From Chamaesiphon sp. (GTDB lineage: Bacteria; Cyanobacteriota; Cyanobacteriia; Cyanobacteriales; Chamaesiphonaceae): a DNA stretch of 7,012 nt. A program made the position numbers and the translations under genes. Below are positions 1 to 4,057 of the stretch, in pieces. The stretch lies in contig JAGVCD010000024.1 of assembly GCA_020059425.1 (NCBI GenBank), positions 1 through 7,012 of the forward strand, written 5' to 3'. The notes under the pieces were generated by a model that saw only the letters and a program-made list of their open reading frames with translations, had not been told where the DNA came from and ran no database searches. Position 1 is the stretch's first letter. Every line of letters starts with the position of its first letter.

Positions 1-380
1 GCCGCTAGCCACCACATTTTGCCAAAAGTACGCTGATCAACAAAACGCAGCTCCTGACCCTGGGGCATCAAAAACCTGACACGGGCATGTTTCTCTAGTT
101 CCTGGGGTGCGGTGAGCCACAATAATTGGCCAGTCATCCGCAAATGCACCCCCAACCAGCCACGCGGTGACTGGTCGGCATTCACACATTTTGCCAGCAA
201 GTATTTGCCTCGGCGCTGCCACTCCTGAAACACAGCTCCAGTCAGACCGTTAATAAAATCTGGTACTTCCGGGTGAGCGATCGTACTGGCACGCAATACT
301 TCTACTTTGGTGATCGATCGATCAACACTAAACTGTTGCAATCCTCGTCGGACGGTTTCTACTTCTGGTAACTCGGGCAT
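1..380 (-). CDS. mutM: Formamidopyrimidine-DNA glycosylase (Fpg/MutM), N-terminal 126 residues, cut by window edge
   Basis: This is the base-excision repair enzyme that removes oxidised purines such as 8-oxoguanine and cuts the abasic site by beta/delta elimination. The reading frame begins MPELPEVETVRRGL, the Fpg-family N-terminus. Pro2, exposed when Met is removed, is the Schiff-base nucleophile, and Glu3 is the catalytic acid. Lys59 in RRGKYLL matches the conserved catalytic lysine. HLRMTGQ (residues 79-85) and DQRTFGKMWW (115-124) are further family blocks. The helix-two-turn-helix and C-terminal zinc finger lie outside the window, so completeness cannot be judged. The ATG at 378-380 is fixed by the required MPE start; no clear Shine-Dalgarno precedes it. 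It lies 79 bases downstream of psaE on the same strand, an order I recall from other cyanobacteria. It may be read through from psaE or have its own promoter. Confidence 0.96.
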   Translation of the reverse strand, partial: MPELPEVETVRRGLQQFSVDRSITKVEVLRASTIAHPEVPDFINGLTGAVFQEWQRRGKYLLAKCVNADQSPRGWLGVHLRMTGQLLWLTAPQELEKHARVRFLMPQGQELRFVDQRTFGKMWWLA

Positions 381-395
381 GAATTCGCACAAATA

Positions 396-431
396 AGGCC
401 AGAGCTATTAAATCATTAACGACTCTGACCT
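396..431 (-). terminator. Possible terminator or attenuator stem-loop between psaE and mutM
   Basis: On the minus strand, AGGTCAGAG (431-423) can pair with CTCTGGCCT (404-396), giving a 9-bp stem with one G-U pair and an 18-base loop, followed by TTATTTGTG. The wobble pair forms only in minus-strand RNA; in the plus-strand RNA it would be a C-A mismatch. That fits a structure acting on psaE transcripts. The U tract is interrupted and the loop large, so termination would be partial. It could instead be a processing or stability element. Confidence 0.35.
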
Positions 432-459
432 GGGAAGCAGATGGTTTAGCAAGTAAGCC

Positions 460-711
460 TTAAGCTTTAGCTGCCGGTGCCTTAGCTGCTGCTTTAGGAG
501 GCGCTCCCACTTCTGTTAACTCGCTGACTGCGAAATTATTGGTATTAATACCAGTAGCTGAGCCACTGAAACCGTTGTAATTAACTTTTTCAAACCGAAC
601 AATCACATTATATTTGATGCCGCTCTGGTCGATGGAGGCAACGGTGCCAACATCATTGAACCAGTAAGACTCTTTGCGCAAAACTCGCACTGTAGAACCG
701 CGTTGTATCAT
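460..711 (-). CDS. psaE: Photosystem I reaction centre subunit IV (PsaE)
   Basis: PsaE is a small stromal/cytoplasmic-side subunit of photosystem I with an SH3-like five-strand barrel. It helps dock ferredoxin (and flavodoxin) and supports cyclic electron flow. The 83-residue product opens [18 protein letters not shown] and continues with [16 protein letters not shown] (34-40) and VNYNGFSG...INTNNFA (43-61). The order and spacing match cyanobacterial PsaE, including the long loop before INTNNF that plant forms lack. Arg39 lies in the stretch associated with ferredoxin binding. The core ends near residue 68 and is followed by an Ala/Pro/Lys-rich tail ending PAAKA, which makes the protein somewhat longer than the 74-75 residues I recall for model strains. 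The start codon is ATG with no good Shine-Dalgarno upstream. The neighbours are a 75-codon membrane peptide 81 bases upstream and mutM downstream. Confidence 0.97.
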   Translation of the reverse strand: MIQRGSTVRVLRKESYWFNDVGTVASIDQSGIKYNVIVRFEKVNYNGFSGSATGINTNNFAVSELTEVGAPPKAAAKAPAAKA

Positions 712-792
712 AACCGCTTTTTTGATGAAGTTTATACCGTCCAGATTACTACCCTAACTGGTGGCACAGAACTATTTAAACTTTAAGTTTTA

Positions 793-1020
793 TTAAAGAT
801 CGCTGGTTTTGGTAGTACTCAAAGCCACCACACTAAGAGTGGTAAAGACTGGTAGCGCTAGTTTTGGGCCAATGGCCGAGCCAGATATAATGCAAGCAGC
901 AAGCGCCGTGACCGCATATTTTTTGCGCCCTTGATGGCGGGCGATCGAAAAAGGAATTAGCCCCAACAAACCACCCACAACGGTGCCAAAACCAATCAAT
1001 TGTTCAACAGAATCAGGCAT
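793..1020 (-). CDS. Small hydrophobic membrane protein, 75 residues, unknown function
   Basis: I do not recognise a named family. The product is almost entirely hydrophobic apart from a basic loop RHQGRKK (28-34) and short polar ends. A first helix spans about 8-27 (glycine-rich, VVGGLLGLIPF). A second hydrophobic stretch runs from about 35 to 68 and is broken by a Gly-Pro at 51-52, so it may be one long helix or two short ones. The positive-inside rule would place the basic loop in the cytoplasm. ATG at 1018-1020 has a good Shine-Dalgarno, AAGGA (1033-1029), eight bases upstream, which supports real translation. It sits 112 bases after the 405-codon gene and 81 bases before psaE, all on the same strand. 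Adjacency to psaE makes a thylakoid role conceivable, but this is only a positional hint. Confidence 0.75.
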   Translation of the reverse strand: MPDSVEQLIGFGTVVGGLLGLIPFSIARHQGRKKYAVTALAACIISGSAIGPKLALPVFTTLSVVALSTTKTSDL

Positions 1021-1132
1021 GGTGGTATTCCTTAGATTTTACGGTGAGATACATGGCAGTGATTACAAATTAAAATGCCCAGAATATCGACTATTTCATC
1101 AGAGGCAAGTTCCAAACAGCAATTCTAATAAA

Positions 1133-2350
1133 CTAGACCGGCTTATGATACACGGGCTGAGTAACAATTTTACGAATTGCTTGCAAACTTTCTGGATCAT
1201 CATTAAGCAGCGTGACATAGGCTTCGCCCGGAATCTTTATTTCATTAGATAGCTCCTCTAAGAAATCTTGTTTCTTTTGAAATGTAGAAATTTGCTGTCG
1301 ATCGAACACGATTCCTAATTGATAGGTATTAGTAACAGGCACAGATTTAATCGACGCAATTTTCAATAAATAAGTCGCTTGAATCGCGGCATAACTAGGC
1401 AGCTGTTGCACAATATCCGCGACTTGTTGATCATCTAAATCATGTGCTTCATAAGTAACTTCAGTACTGGTAAAATTCTCAGTAGCGACGGGAATTGCCA
1501 ATTTCAATTGCTGATATTCAGTGGGTGATAAAATACTAGTTTCTACTTCTTGGATTTGAAGTTGACCTTTTTTATCTACCATCGTGGAATTGATAGAGAG
1601 CAGTACTTCCTGATGTTTAGAGTCATCCACTGTTTTGGTATAAAGTTCCAAACTACCTGCTTCTACTTTCTTGATATGAGTGTTGATGAGTGTACCAGCC
1701 TCGGACAACTGCGGAATTTTAACTAAGACTAAAAATCTGTTCATTTCCGCAAGTTCTACGTTACCCAAACGAGTTCTTCGGTGATACCAATCATTAGAAC
1801 TTTCACAAAAAGACTCGGTAGCCATCGCCCGTGGAATAGATATTGCTAAGTAAGAAATAATTGCTAATTCTACTAACCAATAGATTTTGGTACCAGTTTC
1901 ACCCATATTTTTGATGTTATAACGACCAATCCGCACCACACCCAGACCTTTTTGATCTGAGCTGGGTGTTTTATTCGCCGCCACACTGTTACCAACAGCC
2001 TGGGTCTGAGATATTTGGCTGCGAGACTCTACAGATTCTAGCCCCCGCAAGGTGCCAAAAATGGTTAGCCCAGTCAGTAGTCCAAAAAAGCTAGCCACTA
2101 AAGGATTGCGAACTTTACCAGATTGAACCGCCCACTTGCCAATAGCACCACCCAAGGAACCCATGCCGATCGGAAAAAGAATAATTAGATAAAAGAGCAG
2201 AGCAATCAGGTAAGTAGTACCGCCCACCGCCGCACCGCCCACCAGAGCAGCCAGTGTCATTTTTAAGAGGCCACTCTTTGGGACTATATTACTCGACTGG
2301 TAAGATTTCATACGTATTGATCTCAAGTTAGCTAAGTGCCGTAACTTCAC
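1133..2350 (-). CDS. Membrane-anchored protein of unknown function with N-terminal helices and a large soluble C-terminal domain
   Basis: The 405-residue product has hydrophobic segments at about 31-68 (probably two helices, glycine-rich), 83-103 and 156-174. A polar, likely soluble region of about 230 residues (176-405) with no motif I can name follows. The pattern GKVRNPLVASFFGLLTGL (78-95), then a helix, then FCESSNDWY (181-189) resembles a group of hypothetical bacterial membrane proteins I recall. In those the last motif reads roughly FCxxCxxW. Here the second cysteine would be a serine, so a metal or disulfide site, if the family has one, would be lost. The longest frame starts at GTG 2350. 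An in-frame ATG at 2311 (MKSYQSSN) removes 13 residues and has GAG at a reasonable distance, so it may be the true start. The gene begins 15 bases after the methyltransferase stop (54 from the ATG), suggesting co-transcription. A hand count of 1501-1560 gives 18/60 G+C, low for the window. Confidence 0.8.
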   Translation of the reverse strand: MKLRHLANLRSIRMKSYQSSNIVPKSGLLKMTLAALVGGAAVGGTTYLIALLFYLIILFPIGMGSLGGAIGKWAVQSGKVRNPLVASFFGLLTGLTIFGTLRGLESVESRSQISQTQAVGNSVAANKTPSSDQKGLGVVRIGRYNIKNMGETGTKIYWLVELAIISYLAISIPRAMATESFCESSNDWYHRRTRLGNVELAEMNRFLVLVKIPQLSEAGTLINTHIKKVEAGSLELYTKTVDDSKHQEVLLSINSTMVDKKGQLQIQEVETSILSPTEYQQLKLAIPVATENFTSTEVTYEAHDLDDQQVADIVQQLPSYAAIQATYLLKIASIKSVPVTNTYQLGIVFDRQQISTFQKKQDFLEELSNEIKIPGEAYVTLLNDDPESLQAIRKIVTQPVYHKPV

Positions 2351-2365
2351 ACTGCGATCTTTAAT

Positions 2366-3274
2366 TTAAGAGAATTCTCCCAATAAACCGATGTGAGAGA
2401 CTCTTAAGTCTTCTTCATCAATGTGTTGAATAGACTGATCAATTTTATCTGGTAGGTTTCTGTCCTTACATGACCATTCCAGGGCTAATTGAGATTTTAA
2501 TTTTGGCAGACTCGCAAACATTTGCTGCCATTGGCTAGAACGAATGCGATTCCCCCATCTGGTTTGTAACTCTCGGGGGTAAGCCTTTTGTGAATAAGTA
2601 AAGAAATCAAATGGCTTATTGGCAAGATCTTTGTGATCTAATAGATGAATGAGATGAAACATAAAACCATCTGGAGAAAGATTGCTTACTAGATTTTTCA
2701 GCAGCGGCACAATATCATTGATCGGAACATGCTCCAACACAGATTTTGAAAAAATAAAATCAACTTTTTCTTGATTAGGCATTTTTTGAACTAAATCAAT
2801 GGGAGCTGTGTAATAGATGTTTAATTCTTGCAAAATTTCCGGAGAAATTTTCTTGAAAGAAAGTAGCTTTTCGCAGCGTTCATTGATAATCTCGCGATCT
2901 TCAAACATCGAAAGACTATCGAGAATGACCCATCTTAAGGAACTGTCGATCGCTTTAAAAATATTGTCAAACTGCAATAATGGATAAACATCAGTGGCAT
3001 AAACTTTCTTGGCTCCCAGTAAATAGAACACTAAGGAATGAGTTAGCAACCAGCCACTACCAATTTCCAAACAAACTTTATCTCGCAAAACATACCTTCC
3101 CTTGCCAGACTGGAGAAGATAACTAGCAACTTCAGCAGCACAAATATCCAGTCTCTTATCGGTAATTGCTATCCGATCAGAATGAAGTTTATTATATAAA
3201 TTTTGATAGGCAGTCGATGATTTAATTATCGACTTCGTTTTTTCATTTAATAGATTCTTGATGATATTTTTCAT
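2366..3274 (-). CDS. Class I SAM-dependent methyltransferase, substrate unknown
   Basis: The 302-residue product carries the Rossmann-fold methyltransferase signature. Motif I is CLEIGSGW (68-75), binding the SAM methionine part. The acidic end of strand 2 is VYATDVYP (91-98, Asp95 probably contacting ribose). Motif IV-like VDFIFSKSVLEHV (171-183) is followed by LSPDGFMFHLIHLLDH (199-214). The Glu-His-Val after strand 4 and the Pro-Asp-Gly turn are typical of the Methyltransf_11/12/23 group. The C-terminal part, with FFTYSQKAY and WGNRIRSSQW, resembles enzymes seen in glycan or lipid-modification clusters, but no glycosyltransferase is nearby, so the acceptor is unknown. There is no signal peptide or membrane helix, so it should be cytosolic. 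ATG at 3272-3274 has GGAG (3286-3283) eight bases upstream. Hand counts of 2581-2640 and 2821-2880 give 19/60 and 20/60 G+C, against 34/60 in mutM (61-120), which hints at transfer or relaxed composition. Confidence 0.88.
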   Translation of the reverse strand: MKNIIKNLLNEKTKSIIKSSTAYQNLYNKLHSDRIAITDKRLDICAAEVASYLLQSGKGRYVLRDKVCLEIGSGWLLTHSLVFYLLGAKKVYATDVYPLLQFDNIFKAIDSSLRWVILDSLSMFEDREIINERCEKLLSFKKISPEILQELNIYYTAPIDLVQKMPNQEKVDFIFSKSVLEHVPINDIVPLLKNLVSNLSPDGFMFHLIHLLDHKDLANKPFDFFTYSQKAYPRELQTRWGNRIRSSQWQQMFASLPKLKSQLALEWSCKDRNLPDKIDQSIQHIDEEDLRVSHIGLLGEFS

Positions 3275-3316
3275 TTGTACTGCTCCAAAATTTTTTTAAT
3301 TTGCTTAAGTTTTTAG

Positions 3317-3337
3317 ACCATTGACGACGGTCATGGT
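3317..3337. repeat. Imperfect palindrome upstream of the methyltransferase gene
   Basis: ACCATTGAC and GTCATGGT are inverted around a four-base GACG loop, giving eight paired bases with one bulged T. No T run follows on either strand, so it does not look like an intrinsic terminator. Its position about 45 bases upstream of the methyltransferase start would suit an operator or an RNA leader hairpin. The rest of 3275-3465 is AT-rich. I see no convincing promoter or reading frame in it. Confidence 0.3.
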
Positions 3338-3465
3338 AACCCGACAAGATTATTCCCATTGTTTTGGAAAGTGCGTTTACGCCATTTTAGAATATCAAAC
3401 AAAATTCCTACCGATCGAATAACGGCAAGCCTCTTGATATTACGCAATTATTCAACATCCAGATC

Positions 3466-3583
3466 TAAGAGGGTGTTTAAAAAGATTAAATATCATTGAA
3501 AGCGTTGACAGATGAAGACTTGGACAAGATTAAGTTAAAACTCATCTGTCAGGATTCCAGTCTACTTTCCAAACACCCTCTTA
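3466..3583. mobile_element. MITE-like 118-bp inverted-repeat element
   Basis: The ends 3466-3484 (TAAGAGGGTGTTTAAAAAG) and 3565-3583 are inverted copies matching at 17 of 19 positions. The only differences are the AA/GG pair after GTTT. A second, perfect 10-bp inverted pair lies inside, TGACAGATGA at 3506-3515 and TCATCTGTCA at 3542-3551, and a small CTTG/CAAG pair lies within that. The outermost TA on each side (3466-3467, 3582-3583) could be a target duplication, leaving termini that start AGAGGGTG. Termini of the GAGGGTGTTTGGAAAG kind are, from memory, found on cyanobacterial insertion sequences, but I cannot assign a family. There is no transposase gene, so movement would need one supplied elsewhere. 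The element lies in the 360-base gap between the DUF5654 gene and the methyltransferase. The remaining right part of the gap (3584-3634) is AT-rich with nothing recognisable. Confidence 0.65.
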
Positions 3584-3634
3584 AAAAACAAGATCTCTGA
3601 TGTTATTTGTGGATTAAAAAACACCGTTTCGTAG

Positions 3635-3925
3635 TTAGCCTTCTGCTTCTCGCTTAATTGCCGCTTCCCCGCCAATTTTGGCAGCTAACCAACCCAAAAC
3701 CCCTACTACCACCACTGCAATTGTGGTTGCAACCACAGCATAGGTATAGAGAGCGGGCAAGGACTTGCCCTCACCAATAATTTCTTGAACATGGGCTTTG
3801 ATCGCCTCATTCCAGGCCAAGGCTGCAACCAAGCCCAAAGAAGCAGAAGCAAGTGTAATCATGGTTTGAAGAAACATCCGCACAGTTTCTAGGGACTTGG
3901 CTGTAATGTTATTTCGTCTAGACAT
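3635..3925 (-). CDS. DUF5654-like small membrane protein
   Basis: The 96-residue product has two predicted membrane helices, at about 18-38 and 61-84. Between them is a short loop with acidic and basic residues (HVQEIIGEGK), and both ends are charged (SRRNN at the N-terminus, KREAEG at the C-terminus). The first helix ends LGLVAALAWNEAI (30-42), a sequence I associate with the DUF5654 family, whose function is not known. ATG at 3923-3925 is preceded by GAGG (3937-3934) at eight bases, a good ribosome site. It diverges from priA across 101 bases, so the two may share a control region but need not be related in function. It is followed by the MITE-like element, and I see no strong terminator. 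Confidence 0.85.
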   Translation of the reverse strand: MSRRNNITAKSLETVRMFLQTMITLASASLGLVAALAWNEAIKAHVQEIIGEGKSLPALYTYAVVATTIAVVVVGVLGWLAAKIGGEAAIKREAEG

Positions 3926-3952
3926 GGTATTTACCTCAAAACAGTGCCACAG

Positions 3953-3981
3953 ATATTAACAGGAGTTTGCGTCATCTGCAA
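3953..3981 (-). promoter_or_regulatory. Candidate promoter for the DUF5654-like gene
   Basis: On the minus strand, TTGCAG (3981-3976) and TAATAT (3958-3953) are separated by exactly 17 bases. TGT precedes the second box, which fits an extended -10. Transcription would start near 3946, leaving a leader of about 20 bases that contains the GAGG ribosome site. The match to sigma-70 consensus is moderate (3 of 6 and 4 of 6). The -35 box overlaps one arm of a small inverted repeat, TTTGC (3966-3970) and GCAAA (3978-3982). Confidence 0.4.
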
Positions 3982-3999
3982 AGAGTGTCCACATTAAAC

Positions 4000-4008
4000 A
4001 GGAGGTGA
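4000..4008 (+). promoter_or_regulatory. Strong Shine-Dalgarno upstream of priA with unusual spacing
   Basis: AGGAGGTGA is a full match to the anti-Shine-Dalgarno end of 16S rRNA. It lies 16 bases before ATG 4025 and 18 before GTG 4027, longer than the usual 5-10. In the priA frame a TGA at 4006-4008 blocks any start upstream of it, and no ATG, GTG or TTG in that frame lies between that stop and 4027. The site therefore serves GTG 4027 at long range, or the tiny frame at 4025, or an unusual start codon. Confidence 0.55.
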
Positions 4009-4024
4009 GACGGTTTCGATTATC

Positions 4025-4057
4025 ATGTGGGTTCTGTTGCCCAGCCTTTCTCCATGA
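4025..4057 (+). CDS. Possible 10-codon leader frame overlapping the priA start
   Basis: ATG 4025 opens a frame reading MWVLLPSLSP and stops at TGA 4055-4057. Its stop overlaps the in-frame priA ATG at 4054-4056 as ATGA, the classic arrangement for translational coupling. The strong Shine-Dalgarno upstream would load ribosomes here about as well as on GTG 4027, two bases later. A frame this short can occur by chance. There is no repeated-codon stretch to suggest attenuation. Confidence 0.2.
   Translation: MWVLLPSLSP

Noticed and set aside
37..222. A 61-codon minus-strand frame inside mutM
   Set aside because: It lies in another frame of a well-conserved gene and has no family resemblance.
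731..736. TATAAA on the minus strand as a psaE -10 box
   Set aside because: No acceptable -35 hexamer lies 16-18 bases upstream, and the implied leader would be only about 12 bases with no Shine-Dalgarno.
781..803. Similarity between the end of the 75-codon gene and the bases around 2354-2370 (GCGATCTTTAAT followed by TTAAG)
   Set aside because: About a dozen shared bases in AT-rich DNA plus the common CGATC word can arise by chance, and no longer repeat extends from it.
983..1252. An 89-codon plus-strand frame across the gap between the 405-codon and 75-codon genes
   Set aside because: It overlaps the ends of two better-supported minus-strand genes, its translation has no recognisable domain, and it lacks a ribosome site.
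3493..3600. A TTG-started frame inside the MITE-like element reading LTDEDLDKI
   Set aside because: It resembles the LTDEQW-type start of some transposases only loosely, is about 34 codons, has no ribosome site, and runs through the right terminal repeat into flanking DNA.
3616..3630. AAAC-GGT-GTTT hairpin followed by T residues after the DUF5654-like gene
   Set aside because: The stem is only four mostly A-T pairs and too weak to call a terminator.
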